The notes below the pieces were generated by a model. It saw only the letters and a program-made list of their open reading frames with translations, was not told the origin of the DNA and made no database searches. The translations under genes and the position numbers were made by a program. Of a stretch of DNA of 62,675 nt, positions 1 to 8,484 are shown in pieces. How positions within the stretch are numbered: the first letter of the stretch is position 1; each line of letters begins with the position of its first letter. This DNA comes from Ruminococcus sp. (GTDB lineage: Bacteria; Bacillota; Clostridia; Oscillospirales; Acutalibacteraceae), in NCBI GenBank assembly GCA_022510955.1, contig JAFLSM010000005.1, forward strand, positions 1-62,675, in the 5' to 3' direction.

Positions 1-26
1 ATAGTGAATTATGATATTTACCAAAC

Positions 27-93
27 AACCGAAGTATACCTTCGGGTCGCAATGGCTACATAATAAACCAGACCTCTGTAGCGGTATAAAAAA
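27..93 (+). repeat. Diverged copy of the glmM-leader repeat
   Basis: This stretch has the same layout as the 80-bp repeat before glmM: a short imperfect palindrome (gaagtataccttc), then cgggtcgcaat, an AT-rich stretch, a tgtagcgg block where the glmM copies have tgaagcgg, and a run of A. It ends directly at the stop codon of the XRE gene. More copies may lie to the left of the window. The match was made by eye. Confidence 0.6.
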
Positions 94-348
94 TCATTCT
101 TCTTCATCGTTGTCATCAAACGAAAAATTGTTCAGTTCGTCAAAGTCCAGAAACTCTGCAAGAGTCATATTAAAGGCTATTGCTATTTTATGGATATTTT
201 TTACACCTGGATTTTTTGTGCGTCCGCTTACAATGTTATCAATAGATGATTGACGAACTCCACTCATTATAGCAAGCTTGTTTATAGAAATACCTCTTTG
301 CTTACATAATGAATATATTCTTTGTACATAAATATCTGAATAGTCCAT
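94..348 (-). CDS. Small XRE/Cro-like helix-turn-helix repressor
   Basis: This 84-aa protein is one helix-turn-helix domain with an acidic tail (FDDNDEEE). The helical core reads CKQRGISINKLAIMSGVRQS and is followed by SIDNIVSGRTKNPGVKNIHK, the usual Cro/C1 pattern. The internal ATG (MDYSDIYV) is chosen because GGGAGA lies six bases upstream; the longer reading frame begins inside that ribosome site. The gene is divergent from a SLOG-family gene. The shared gap has two similar palindromes with ACC/GGT arms, so autoregulation and control of the neighbour are likely inferences. The domain is certain; the target is not proven. Confidence 0.85.
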   Translation of the reverse strand: MDYSDIYVQRIYSLCKQRGISINKLAIMSGVRQSSIDNIVSGRTKNPGVKNIHKIAIAFNMTLAEFLDFDELNNFSFDDNDEEE

Positions 349-368
349 GATGTTCTCCCAAATCATTA

Positions 369-387
369 TTAACCATTTATGGGTTAT
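369..387. promoter_or_regulatory. Palindromic operator-like site 1
   Basis: TAACC and GGTTA arms are separated by seven bases, about 20 bp upstream of the XRE start codon. The site resembles the one at 464-483. It is likely bound by the XRE repressor, but that is inference. Confidence 0.45.
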
Positions 388-431
388 TATTATGATAATA
401 TGGGATTAATTGGCAGTTACTTAAATTTAGG

Positions 432-460
432 TTGACATAAAAAATATATTTGACTAAAAT
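432..460 (+). promoter_or_regulatory. Sigma-A type promoter of the SLOG gene
   Basis: TTGACA (432-437) and TAAAAT (455-460) are separated by 17 bases. The predicted RNA start falls just inside the second palindromic site, which suits repression. Confidence 0.65.
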
Positions 461-463
461 TAA

Positions 464-483
464 ATTACCTAAATATGGGTAAT
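464..483. promoter_or_regulatory. Palindromic operator-like site 2
   Basis: ATTACC and GGTAAT arms are separated by eight bases, placed immediately after the -10 box of the SLOG promoter and before its ribosome site. It is related to the site at 369-387. The position would block transcription if occupied. Confidence 0.5.
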
Positions 484-504
484 TATCACAATTGGAGGTC
501 AAAT

Positions 505-930
505 ATGTCAACATGTACATTTTTCGGGCACAAAGATTGTACCGATAGTATTTCAGAAAAGCTTTACAAGGAAATTGAGAGTTTAATTTTAAATAACGAT
601 GTAACAAAATTTTATGTCGGTAATCAAGGTAATTTTGATGCACTTGCCTACAAATTGCTTGTGAAATTGAGAGTAAAATATCCTAATATAAAAATATACC
701 GTGTATTAGCCTATATGCCAAAATCAGGAGAAGTAATTCCTGACAGTATTATCCCTGAGGGAATAGAACTTGTATATCCAAGATATGCAATATTATGGCG
801 TAATAAGTGGATGATTGATAACTCTGATTATGCCATAGCTTATGTAACAAGCAATATCGGCGTTGCTTTTAAATTTGCATCAATGGCGGAGGAAAAAGGA
901 AAGAATGTACGGAATATATTTAATCATTGA
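505..930 (+). CDS. SLOG-family (YpsA/DUF1273-like) nucleotide-binding protein
   Basis: The protein has 141 aa and a single Rossmann-like domain. The N-terminus has the FFGHKDC motif, followed by FYVGNQGNFDALAY, a glycine turn typical of SLOG proteins; later come YRVLAYMP and a C-terminal helix (FKFASMAEEKGK). SLOG proteins are thought to bind nucleotides or nucleotide-derived signals, but their substrates are mostly unknown. The start at MSTCTFF is chosen because TTGGAGG lies eight bases upstream. It is divergent from the XRE repressor, with palindromes between, so the two probably form a regulated pair. The family is fairly sure; the function is unknown. Confidence 0.75.
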   Translation: MSTCTFFGHKDCTDSISEKLYKEIESLILNNDVTKFYVGNQGNFDALAYKLLVKLRVKYPNIKIYRVLAYMPKSGEVIPDSIIPEGIELVYPRYAILWRNKWMIDNSDYAIAYVTSNIGVAFKFASMAEEKGKNVRNIFNH

Positions 931-959
931 TATAGTTCTTATGAAGCGTCCAAAAACTG

Positions 960-988
960 TTGATAATTAATGGTAAATGTGGTATAAT
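960..988 (+). promoter_or_regulatory. Promoter upstream of ruvCAB
   Basis: TTGATA (960-965) and TATAAT (983-988) have a 17-bp spacer. The 158-bp repeat element lies between this promoter and ruvC, so the transcript would carry the element in its leader. Confidence 0.6.
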
Positions 989-1025
989 CAATTAAATTGT
1001 GTTATTGTACCCTTTTGCAAAATTA

Positions 1026-1183
1026 ATACTAAACACCAATTAAAAATGGATATCTTTCAGGCAATTTTCTCGTCATACATCGTGCCCTGTCCTCGAAAGG
1101 CGTCAGCCTTTCTGCGGTATGACACTCGTCTGACACAAAATCTGCTCTGAAATCTTATCTCACTTTCAATTAGTGTTTAGTAT
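1026..1183. mobile_element. 158-bp MITE-like element, copy 1
   Basis: The ends are inverted repeats (atactaaacaccaat at the left, attagtgtttagtat at the right). Inside are nested imperfect palindromes (gtcatac/gtatgac, and aaaggc/gccttt around gtca). It encodes no protein. A second element with the same ends and the same length lies at 53058-53215. Short length, terminal inverted repeats and repeated occurrence fit a non-autonomous transposable element. It sits in the ruvC leader. Confidence 0.75.
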
Positions 1184-1207
1184 AAGAGGGATTTTGGAGG
1201 TTGTGCT

Positions 1208-1714
1208 TTGGTAGTTTTCGGTATTGACCCCGGTTATGCTATTGTTGGTTGGGGCGCTATCAGCTTTAAAACAAATTCTTACAAGGCTTTGGGCTTTGGT
1301 GCGATTGAAACTAAGGCACACACCGATTTTAATGAGCGTCTGGAATATATTTATGACGAGATTTACTCAGTTTTAAATCGCTGTCGTCCCGATGCACTGG
1401 CGATTGAAAGGCTGTACTTTCAGACAAATCAAAAAACTGCAATTAATGTGGCACAGGCAAGGGGCGTTATCCTGCTTGCGGCTCAAAAGTTAAAAATACC
1501 GATTTTTGAATATACTCCGTTGCAGGTTAAAACTGCCGTTACAGGTTACGGCAAGGCAAAAAAGCCACAGGTAATGGAGATGACAAGAAGGCTTTTGCAT
1601 CTTGATGAAGTGCCAAAGCCGGATGATACGGCAGATGCTCTGGCGATTGCAATTTGTCACACACAGGCGGCAGGCTCTGCTCTTAGACGAGATATGTTTA
1701 GAAGGGGAATATAA
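1208..1714 (+). CDS. ruvC: Crossover junction endodeoxyribonuclease RuvC
   Basis: RuvC cuts Holliday junctions symmetrically after RuvAB branch migration. The 168-aa length is normal. The acidic residues of the RNase H-like active site are visible: D7 in FGIDPG, E67 in AIERLYF and the PDDTADALA cluster near 138-146. The start is TTG, supported by GGAGG seven bases upstream. It is the first gene of ruvC-ruvA-ruvB, with only two bases before ruvA. The promoter lies about 220 bp upstream, with a repeat element between. Confidence 0.95.
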   Translation: MVVFGIDPGYAIVGWGAISFKTNSYKALGFGAIETKAHTDFNERLEYIYDEIYSVLNRCRPDALAIERLYFQTNQKTAINVAQARGVILLAAQKLKIPIFEYTPLQVKTAVTGYGKAKKPQVMEMTRRLLHLDEVPKPDDTADALAIAICHTQAAGSALRRDMFRRGI

Positions 1715-1716
1715 TT

Positions 1717-2319
1717 ATGCTGTATTCCGTTAGAGGAAAACTTATTCACACCACATCATCAAGTGCAGTGGTGGAGTGTGGCGGCGTTGGATATAATTGT
1801 CTGACCACCCTCAATACGCTTAAAACTTTAAAGCTTAATTCCGAGGTTATGCTTTACACTTATCTTAATGTGCGTGAGGATGCTGTTGAACTGTTTGGAT
1901 TTGCCACTATGACGGAGCTTGAAACATTCAAAACCCTGATAACTGTCAGCGGTGTAGGTCCAAAGGCGGGAATTTCAATTTGCTCGGTGATGTCGCCGGA
2001 ACAAATTGCAATGGCTATTGCGACTGATGATGTTAAGTCGATTACAATGGCTCCGGGAATAGGCAAAAAAACGGCACAGAGGATTGTGCTTGAGCTTAAA
2101 GACAAGCTTGCAAAGGCGGCGACTGTTGATAACGGACTTTCGGCTGTTACTACTGCTGCTAATAATGCGGTTACAGGCAACATTCCAAAGGCAATTGAGG
2201 CTTTGTCTGTGCTTGGATATTCGGCGGCTGATGTGTCGCCTGTGCTTGCGAACTTGGATAGCTCGCTTCCTGTTGAACAGCTTATTTCTTTGACACTTAA
2301 ACAGATGGGAAGAAACTAA
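1717..2319 (+). CDS. ruvA: Holliday junction branch migration protein RuvA
   Basis: RuvA is the DNA-binding scaffold that loads RuvB on Holliday junctions. The 200-aa protein starts MLYSVRGKLIH, as is typical for the OB-fold domain I. Two helix-hairpin-helix motifs follow (VSGVGPKAG near 80 and APGIGKKTAQ near 113). The C-terminal domain III, which contacts RuvB, is recognisable from KAIEALSVLGYS. It lies between ruvC and ruvB with gaps of two to three bases and is surely co-transcribed with them. Confidence 0.95.
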   Translation: MLYSVRGKLIHTTSSSAVVECGGVGYNCLTTLNTLKTLKLNSEVMLYTYLNVREDAVELFGFATMTELETFKTLITVSGVGPKAGISICSVMSPEQIAMAIATDDVKSITMAPGIGKKTAQRIVLELKDKLAKAATVDNGLSAVTTAANNAVTGNIPKAIEALSVLGYSAADVSPVLANLDSSLPVEQLISLTLKQMGRN

Positions 2320-2322
2320 TTT

Positions 2323-3405
2323 ATGGCTAAAATGGAATTTTCTGAAGAATTTGACTTTGAAAACAGAATAACCGATACCTCGGAAATTCCTGAGGATGTT
2401 GTTGAGGGTGACAATCCTCTGCGACCTAAAACTCTTGAGGAATATATCGGACAGGAAAAGGCAAAAGAAAACCTGAAAGTGTTTATTGAGGCGGCAAAAA
2501 TCAGAGGAGAATCTCTTGACCATGTGTTGCTTTACGGACCTCCGGGTTTGGGAAAAACAACGCTTGCAGGCATTATTGCCAATGAACTTGGGGTAAATCT
2601 GAGAATTACCTCGGGTCCTGCTATTGAAAAGCCGGGTGACTTGGCGGCACTGCTTACAAACCTCAATGAGGGTGATGTGCTGTTTATCGATGAAATTCAC
2701 AGATTGAGTAGAGCAGTTGAGGAGATTCTGTATCCGTCAATGGAGGACTATGCCATTGATATTATCACAGGCAAGGGACAGATGGCGGCATCATATCATT
2801 TGCCGCTTCCTAAGTTTACTCTTGTCGGTGCGACAACAAGGGCAGGTCAGCTTACAGCACCTTTGCGTGACAGATTCGGTGTGGTTTTAAGACTTGAACT
2901 GTATACCGCAGATGAACTTGCAATGATTATTGAGAGAAGTGCAGGAATTTTGGGAGTGCCTATTGAACACGAAGGAGCGTTGGAAATTGCATCACGCTCA
3001 AGAGGTACACCTCGAATTGCAAACAGAATGCTAAAGCGTGTGCGTGACTTTGCACTTGTAATTTCAAACGGCGTTATTACGCTTGAAACTGCAAGGACGG
3101 CACTTGACAGGCTTGAGGTTGATGAACTGGGACTTGACCAGAACGACAGACGAATGTTAGAGGCGATTATAAAGTTCTATAACGGCGGCCCTGTGGGGCT
3201 TGAAACCTTGGCAGCGGCGATTGGTGAAGAGGCGATTACGATTGAAGATGTCTATGAGCCTTACCTGTTGCAAATCGGATTTTTGAGCAGAACGCCGAGG
3301 GGCAGGTGCATTACTGCAGAAGCGTGCAGACACTTGGGATATGATTTTCCAAAGGGCACGGTGAATGCTTTGCCGACACAGCCGAGTCTGCTGGACGGAC
3401 AATGA
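2323..3405 (+). CDS. ruvB: Holliday junction branch migration ATPase RuvB
   Basis: RuvB is the hexameric AAA+ motor that drives branch migration. The 360-aa sequence has Walker [10 protein letters not shown] at 72-80, Walker [11 protein letters not shown] near 120, the arginine-finger region [18 protein letters not shown] and a C-terminal winged helix ([17 protein letters not shown]). Length and order are normal. It is the last gene of the ruvCAB operon. About 340 bp of non-coding, repeat-bearing DNA separates it from glmM. Confidence 0.97.
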   Translation: MAKMEFSEEFDFENRITDTSEIPEDVVEGDNPLRPKTLEEYIGQEKAKENLKVFIEAAKIRGESLDHVLLYGPPGLGKTTLAGIIANELGVNLRITSGPAIEKPGDLAALLTNLNEGDVLFIDEIHRLSRAVEEILYPSMEDYAIDIITGKGQMAASYHLPLPKFTLVGATTRAGQLTAPLRDRFGVVLRLELYTADELAMIIERSAGILGVPIEHEGALEIASRSRGTPRIANRMLKRVRDFALVISNGVITLETARTALDRLEVDELGLDQNDRRMLEAIIKFYNGGPVGLETLAAAIGEEAITIEDVYEPYLLQIGFLSRTPRGRCITAEACRHLGYDFPKGTVNALPTQPSLLDGQ

Positions 3406-3440
3406 TAATTTCAATTTATAATTCTTAACTCGAAAAATGT

Positions 3441-3476
3441 TGATGTTATATTTAAACAATGATTTATTTAACATCA
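3441..3476 (+). other. Weak stem-loop after ruvB
   Basis: Eight-base arms tgatgtta and taacatca enclose an AT-rich loop about 36 bp after ruvB. No T-tract follows, so it is not a convincing terminator. Apart from this hairpin and the leader repeat, nothing else is seen between ruvB and glmM. Confidence 0.3.
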
Positions 3477-3520
3477 GTAAAAAAGTAACTTTTAAAAGTA
3501 AGATATGAGCCCTTACCATA

Positions 3521-3750
3521 AAACCTGAGTTTACCTTCGGGTTCGTGTGGTTGCATATTAAATAAAACTTGTGAATCGGAGATAAAAATGTAACCGATAA
3601 AGCGAGGTTTAAACTTCGGGTCGCAATTTTTTATTATATAACTAAACTTATGAAGCGGAGATAAAGAACGTGACCGATAAAGTGAAGTTTAAACTTCGGG
3701 TCGCAATTCTTTACTAAAAAATAAAACTTATGAAGCGGAGATAAAAAACA
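3521..3750 (+). repeat. 80-bp tandem repeat forming the glmM leader
   Basis: Two clear 80-bp units (3591-3670 and 3671-3750) follow a diverged unit (about 3521-3590). Each has accgataaag, a palindrome (gaagtttaaacttc in the best copy), cgggtcgcaat, an AT-rich stretch, then a ribosome-site block (gcggag) and a start codon at the end. The last unit supplies the real glmM start. The earlier units end in ATG-TAA (3588-3593) and in a GTG that opens a 15-codon frame (3670-3717). A diverged copy lies at 27-93. Confidence 0.8.
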
Positions 3751-5099
3751 TGGGAAGATTATTTGGTACTGACGGTGCAAGAGGCGTAGCTAATGTTGAA
3801 CTTACACCAATGCTTGCAATGAATATCGGAAGAGCAGCAGCTATGGTGCTTACAAATGATGAGATTGAACAGCCGACTTTTATTATCGGCAGAGATACAA
3901 GACTATCGGGTGATATGCTTGAGGGAGCGCTTGTTGCAGGTCTTTGCTCGGTAGGTGCAAATGTTAAGCTGTTGGGTGTTGTGCCTACCCCTGCAGTTGC
4001 ATACCTTGTTGGCAAATACGGTGCTGACGCAGGAATTATGATTTCAGCATCGCACAATCCTTTTGAATTTAACGGTATTAAGATTTTCAGCGCTGACGGT
4101 TGTAAACTTCCTGATGACCTTGAAAACAGAATTGAAGAAATTGTGCTTGACGAGGTTGTGCCTTATGCAGTGGCTGATGATAAAAAAATTGGTACGGTAA
4201 CAAGAGAAGAAAGTGCCGTTGACGAATATATTGAGCATATTGTTAAGTCTGTCGGATGTGACCTTGAGGGTATGGAGATTGCTCTTGACTGCTCAAACGG
4301 GTCTTCATCAAGAACTGCCGAAAAGATGTTCACAAAACTTGGTGCAAAGGTTCATATGCTGTTTGATAGCCCTGACGGTGTGAATATTAACAAGGACTGC
4401 GGTTCAACTCATATCGGCAGGTTGCAGAATTATGTGCGTGAACACAAGCTGTGCTGCGGTCTTGCATTTGACGGCGACGCTGACAGATGTTTGGCTGTTG
4501 ATGAAAACGGAAATTTGGTTGACGGTGACTACCTCATTGCAATTTGTGCCAAGGATATGAAGGATAGAGGTGTTCTTAAGAAGAATGCAGTTGTCGGCAC
4601 AGTAATGACTAACATGGGCTTTAACAAATTCTGCGACGAAAATGATATGCATTTTGTGTCAACAAAGGTTGGCGACAGATATGTGCTTGAGGCAATGTTG
4701 CGTGAGGGATATAATATCGGCGGCGAGCAGAGCGGTCATATTATTTTCCTTGACTATGCAACAACAGGTGACGGCGAACTTTCAGGTGCAATGATTTTGA
4801 GTATTATGAAACGCACAGGAAAGAAATTAAGCGAGCTTGCAAAGGTTATGGAGCGTTTGCCGCAGGTGCTTATTAATGTTAAGGTCAGTGCAAAAGGTAA
4901 ATTGTCCTTCTATACAGACAAGGAAATAAAGGCTGAAATCAAGCGTATTACTGAGATTTTGGGTGACAGGGGTAGAATTTTAATTCGTGTTTCAGGCACA
5001 GAACCGCTTGTCAGAGTCATGCTTGAGGGTGAGAGCCTTGAAGAAATTCAAAACCTTGCAGAAGAAGCTGCACAGGTAGTAAGGGAAAGATTGGCATAA
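3750..5099 (+). CDS. glmM: Phosphoglucosamine mutase GlmM
   Basis: GlmM converts glucosamine-6-phosphate to glucosamine-1-phosphate, a precursor of UDP-GlcNAc for peptidoglycan and polysaccharides. The 449-aa length is standard. The phosphoserine loop is MISASHNP (S101), the metal loop is DGDADRCL near 243, the sugar loop GGEQSGHI is present, and the phosphate-binding loop RVSGTEPLVRVM is near the C-terminus. The ATG lies nine bases after gcggag in the last unit of the tandem leader repeat. Its stop codon overlaps the next start by one base. UDP-GlcNAc made through this step would also feed CapE in the polysaccharide cluster. Confidence 0.97.
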   Translation: MGRLFGTDGARGVANVELTPMLAMNIGRAAAMVLTNDEIEQPTFIIGRDTRLSGDMLEGALVAGLCSVGANVKLLGVVPTPAVAYLVGKYGADAGIMISASHNPFEFNGIKIFSADGCKLPDDLENRIEEIVLDEVVPYAVADDKKIGTVTREESAVDEYIEHIVKSVGCDLEGMEIALDCSNGSSSRTAEKMFTKLGAKVHMLFDSPDGVNINKDCGSTHIGRLQNYVREHKLCCGLAFDGDADRCLAVDENGNLVDGDYLIAICAKDMKDRGVLKKNAVVGTVMTNMGFNKFCDENDMHFVSTKVGDRYVLEAMLREGYNIGGEQSGHIIFLDYATTGDGELSGAMILSIMKRTGKKLSELAKVMERLPQVLINVKVSAKGKLSFYTDKEIKAEIKRITEILGDRGRILIRVSGTEPLVRVMLEGESLEEIQNLAEEAAQVVRERLA

Positions 5100-5962
5100 T
5101 GCGATTATCTGAAAATTGGAAAGATTATGAGCTTATAGATACTTCTGACGGTGAAAGACTTGAACGCTGGGGCGATATTATTTTAATTCGTCCCGACCCT
5201 CAGATTATTTGGTCAACAAATAAGAAAAATCCGCTTTGGCGCAATGCTCACGCAAGATATCACCGCAGTAATAAGGGTGGTGGATATTGGGAACAATACA
5301 AAAAAGTTCCTGACCGCTGGACAATTAATTACGGCGACTTGGTATTTAATATTAAGCCAATGGGCTTTAAACATACAGGTGTTTTTCCTGAGCAGGCAGT
5401 GAACTGGGATTTTGCAAAGGAAAAAATCAAAGCGGAAAACAGACCTCTTAAAATATTAAATCTGTTTGGCTATACGGGCTGTGCCACACTTGCATGTATG
5501 CAGGCCGGAGCGTCCGTGTGTCATGTTGATGCCTCAAAGGGTATGGTTCAGTGGGCAAAAGAAAATGCTGTTTCAAGCGGAATTGCCGACAAGCCTGTAA
5601 GGTGGCTTGTCGACGACTGCGTTAAGTTTGTTCAGCGTGAAATCAGAAGAGGAAACAAGTACGATGGCATTATTATGGACCCTCCTTCTTACGGAAGAGG
5701 CCCTAATGGTGAAATTTGGAAATTGGAAGAACAGCTGTATCCGCTTGTTACACTTTGCAAGCAGGTAATGAGTGATGATCCTGTTTTCTTTGTTTTAAAT
5801 TCATATACAACAGGACTTTCGCCTGCTGTAATGGAATATTTGCTTGGCGTATTGTTGAAAAAAGATTTTGGCGGCAATGTATCAAGCAATGAAATAGGTT
5901 TGAAGGTGACCGACACAGGGCTTGTGTTGCCCTGCGGATCAACTGCGATATGGGAGAAGTAA
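5099..5962 (+). CDS. Class I SAM-dependent methyltransferase (RlmI-like)
   Basis: The 287-aa protein matches the COG1092/PF10672 type of rRNA cytosine methyltransferases. The SAM loop NLFGYTGCATLA lies near 120, an acidic residue follows in VCHVDASKG, and the catalytic-type motif MDPPSYGRG lies near 197. The N-terminal PUA domain of full RlmI is not evident, so the protein is shorter than the E. coli enzyme. The start overlaps the glmM stop (TAATG), which implies translational coupling. The exact substrate cannot be read from sequence. Confidence 0.8.
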   Translation: MRLSENWKDYELIDTSDGERLERWGDIILIRPDPQIIWSTNKKNPLWRNAHARYHRSNKGGGYWEQYKKVPDRWTINYGDLVFNIKPMGFKHTGVFPEQAVNWDFAKEKIKAENRPLKILNLFGYTGCATLACMQAGASVCHVDASKGMVQWAKENAVSSGIADKPVRWLVDDCVKFVQREIRRGNKYDGIIMDPPSYGRGPNGEIWKLEEQLYPLVTLCKQVMSDDPVFFVLNSYTTGLSPAVMEYLLGVLLKKDFGGNVSSNEIGLKVTDTGLVLPCGSTAIWEK

Positions 5963-5966
5963 TTAA

Positions 5967-6812
5967 ATGGAATTTATCTCAGCACAGAATGTGTGTTTTT
6001 CATACTCTGAAATAGAACAGGACAAAAGTGTTGTGAATGCTGTTGACGGAGTTTCGCTTGATATAAAAAAGGGCGAATTTGTGGCTTTGCTGGGTCATAA
6101 CGGCTGCGGTAAATCAACAATGGCAAAGCACTTTAATGCAATGCTTGTGCCTGACAGCGGCAAGGTGTATGTTGACGGAGATGATACTTCTGACGAAGAA
6201 AAGACCTATGATATAAGACGAAAAGTAGGACTTGTGTTGCAAAATCCCGATAATCAGCTTGTTGCAAGTATTGTTGAGGAAGATGTTGCATTTGGTCCAG
6301 AGAATCTCGGTGTTCCGCCGCAGGAAATAAGAGTAAGAGTTGACGAGGCGTTAAAGGCGGTTGATATGTATGAATATCGCAAGAACGCACCGTTTAAATT
6401 GTCGGGAGGTCAGAAGCAGAGAATTGCGATTGCAGGCGTACTTGCTATGCAGACAGAGTGTATCGTACTTGATGAGCCTACTGCTATGCTTGACCCAAAC
6501 GGCAGAAATGAAGTTATGTCGACTCTAATAAAGCTTAACAAAGAGAAGAATATGACGGTGGTGCTGATTACTCATTATATGGACGAAGCGGTGCTTGCCG
6601 ACAGAGTTATTGTTATGGACAGCGGTAAAATTCTGACGCAGGGCAAGCCACAGGAGGTTTTTTCGCAGGTTGAATTGCTGAAAAAGCACAGGCTTGATGT
6701 GCCTCAGGCAACCGAGCTTGCGTATAATCTAAGGGGTTGTGGCGTGAAGTTTGACAAACTGCCTCTTACAACCGAGGATTGCGTAACTATGCTTGAGGAG
6801 GTGCTTGGATGA
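5967..6812 (+). CDS. ecfA1: ECF transporter ATPase EcfA1
   Basis: One of two ATPases of the energy-coupling factor module that powers vitamin and metal uptake with separate S components. The 281-aa protein has Walker [10 protein letters not shown] (43-51), the Q-loop LVLQNPDNQ typical of ECF ATPases, signature [13 protein letters not shown] and Walker [20 protein letters not shown] precedes the ATG. The gene overlaps ecfA2 by four bases. No EcfS gene is in the window, which fits a shared group II module. Confidence 0.95.
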   Translation: MEFISAQNVCFSYSEIEQDKSVVNAVDGVSLDIKKGEFVALLGHNGCGKSTMAKHFNAMLVPDSGKVYVDGDDTSDEEKTYDIRRKVGLVLQNPDNQLVASIVEEDVAFGPENLGVPPQEIRVRVDEALKAVDMYEYRKNAPFKLSGGQKQRIAIAGVLAMQTECIVLDEPTAMLDPNGRNEVMSTLIKLNKEKNMTVVLITHYMDEAVLADRVIVMDSGKILTQGKPQEVFSQVELLKKHRLDVPQATELAYNLRGCGVKFDKLPLTTEDCVTMLEEVLG

Positions 6813-7678
6813 GCAAAATTCTTGAGCTGAATAATCTAAGCTGTGTTTACGGATTAAAAACTCCGTTTGAAAAGAAAGCTGTTGACAATGTGAATTTGAG
6901 CATTGAAAAGGGCGAGTTTATCGGTATCATTGGTCATACTGGTTCCGGTAAGTCAACGCTTGTGCAGATGCTCAACGGACTTATTAAGCCGACAAGCGGA
7001 CAGGTTTTGCTTGACGGTACAGATATTTGGGAAAAGCCAAAGGAAATCAGAAAAATTCGCTTCAGGGTAGGAATGGTGTTTCAGTACCCTGAATATCAAC
7101 TGTTTGATGAAACTGTTTATAAGGATATTTCATTTGGCCCGAAGAATATGGGCAAGAGCGATGAAGAGATTGACAAGGCTGTCAGAATGGCGGCTGAATT
7201 TGCAGGGCTTAAGAATGGGCTTTTAGATAAGTCTCCGTTTGATTTGTCGGGCGGCGAAAAACGCAGAGCAGCTATTGCAGGTGTGATTGCAATGGATCCC
7301 GAGGTTTTGATTCTGGACGAACCAACGGCAGGTCTTGACCCAATGGGCAGAGAACTGCTCTTGAGCCAGATTACACAGTATCACAGAGAAAGAAAGAAAA
7401 CGGTTTTGCTGGTGTCCCACAGTATGGAGGACATTGCGAGAGTTGCTGATAGAATTATCGTGATGAATAACTCAAAACTCGAGATGTTTGACACGACGAA
7501 AGAGGTGTTCTCACACGGCAAAGAGCTTGAGCAAATAGGTTTGCGTGTACCGCAGATTACTAAAATAATGCTTGCTCTTAAGGAAAAGGGTTATGATGTT
7601 GATGACGGTGTGCTGAATGTTGAGGACGCACTTATGCAGATTACCTCTCTTTTGAAAAAGGAGGGCAAAATATGGTAA
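6809..7678 (+). CDS. ecfA2: ECF transporter ATPase EcfA2
   Basis: The partner ATPase of EcfA1; the two form an asymmetric dimer coupled to EcfT. It has 289 aa, Walker [10 protein letters not shown] (42-50), the ECF-type Q-loop [11 protein letters not shown], signature [13 protein letters not shown] and Walker [14 protein letters not shown]. The start overlaps the ecfA1 stop (ATGA) and its end overlaps ecfT by seven bases, so the three genes are translationally coupled. Confidence 0.95.
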   Translation: MSKILELNNLSCVYGLKTPFEKKAVDNVNLSIEKGEFIGIIGHTGSGKSTLVQMLNGLIKPTSGQVLLDGTDIWEKPKEIRKIRFRVGMVFQYPEYQLFDETVYKDISFGPKNMGKSDEEIDKAVRMAAEFAGLKNGLLDKSPFDLSGGEKRRAAIAGVIAMDPEVLILDEPTAGLDPMGRELLLSQITQYHRERKKTVLLVSHSMEDIARVADRIIVMNNSKLEMFDTTKEVFSHGKELEQIGLRVPQITKIMLALKEKGYDVDDGVLNVEDALMQITSLLKKEGKIW

Positions 7679-8484
7679 GAGATGTTACACTTGGACAGTT
7701 TTATCCGGGAAAGAGCTTTATCCACAGGCTTGACCCCCGCTCAAAAATTTTGCTTTTGATTGGATATCTTGTAGTTATTTTTTGTACCTTCAATTATCTG
7801 TCACTTTCGCTTGTTACAATATTTACATTGTTTTACATTTTGATTAGCGGAGTCTCACCTAAAATTTATCTTAAGAGTTTAAAGGTCATTATTGTAATTG
7901 TTCTGATTACCTCTTTGCTAAACTTGTTTTACGGTACAGGAGAGCCGATTTGGCAATGGGGAATCATTAAGATTACGATGAATGGAATTAACAGAGCAAT
8001 TTTCGTTACTATCAGAATTGTCTGTCTTATTTTGGCAAGTTCGTGCCTGACATTTACAACTTCTCCTACAGATTTGACAGATGCGATTGAAAGGCTGTTA
8101 AAACCGCTTGCAAAAATACATTTTCCTGTTCACGAGATTGCAATGATGATGACTCTTGCACTCAGATTTGTACCAACACTGCTTGAAGAAACCGACAAGA
8201 TTATGCAGGCTCAAAAGGCAAGGGGTGCTGATATGGAGGCAGGAAACCTTATAAAAAGGGTAAAGGCGCTTATACCAATTCTTATTCCACTGTTTGTGTC
8301 GGCATTCAGAAGAGCCTACGATGTGGCAACTGCAATGGAATGCAGATGCTATCACGGCGGTGCAGGCAGAACAAGAATGAAAGTTATTCATATGACAAAG
8401 CGAGATGCAGCGGCGTTTGTGGCTGTGGCTTTGATAATTTGCGGAGTGATTGTATGCAATGTGATGTTTCCGGCAGTAATGTAA
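7672..8484 (+). CDS. ecfT: ECF transporter transmembrane protein EcfT
   Basis: EcfT is the membrane scaffold joining the two ATPases to a substrate-binding S component. The 270-aa protein has several hydrophobic helices. In the C-terminal cytoplasmic part, the coupling helices carry Ala-Arg-Gly motifs (QKARGADME, and a second one diverged in SAFRRAYDVATAM). The order ecfA1-ecfA2-ecfT-truA is the common firmicute arrangement. TruA starts inside the 3' end of this gene. Confidence 0.93.
   Translation: MVRDVTLGQFYPGKSFIHRLDPRSKILLLIGYLVVIFCTFNYLSLSLVTIFTLFYILISGVSPKIYLKSLKVIIVIVLITSLLNLFYGTGEPIWQWGIIKITMNGINRAIFVTIRIVCLILASSCLTFTTSPTDLTDAIERLLKPLAKIHFPVHEIAMMMTLALRFVPTLLEETDKIMQAQKARGADMEAGNLIKRVKALIPILIPLFVSAFRRAYDVATAMECRCYHGGAGRTRMKVIHMTKRDAAAFVAVALIICGVIVCNVMFPAVM

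Noticed and set aside
11-253. 80-aa reading frame on the plus strand at the window start
   Set aside because: It is antisense to the XRE gene, which has clear domain structure and a ribosome site.
1975-2700. 241-aa reading frame opposite ruvA/ruvB
   Set aside because: It is antisense to two certain housekeeping genes, is rich in basic and Cys residues without a domain, and has no ribosome site.
3406-3749. glmS-type ribozyme or other amino-sugar riboswitch before glmM
   Set aside because: The gap is explained by the tandem 80-bp repeat. I see no ribozyme core, and the ribozyme belongs to glmS, not glmM.
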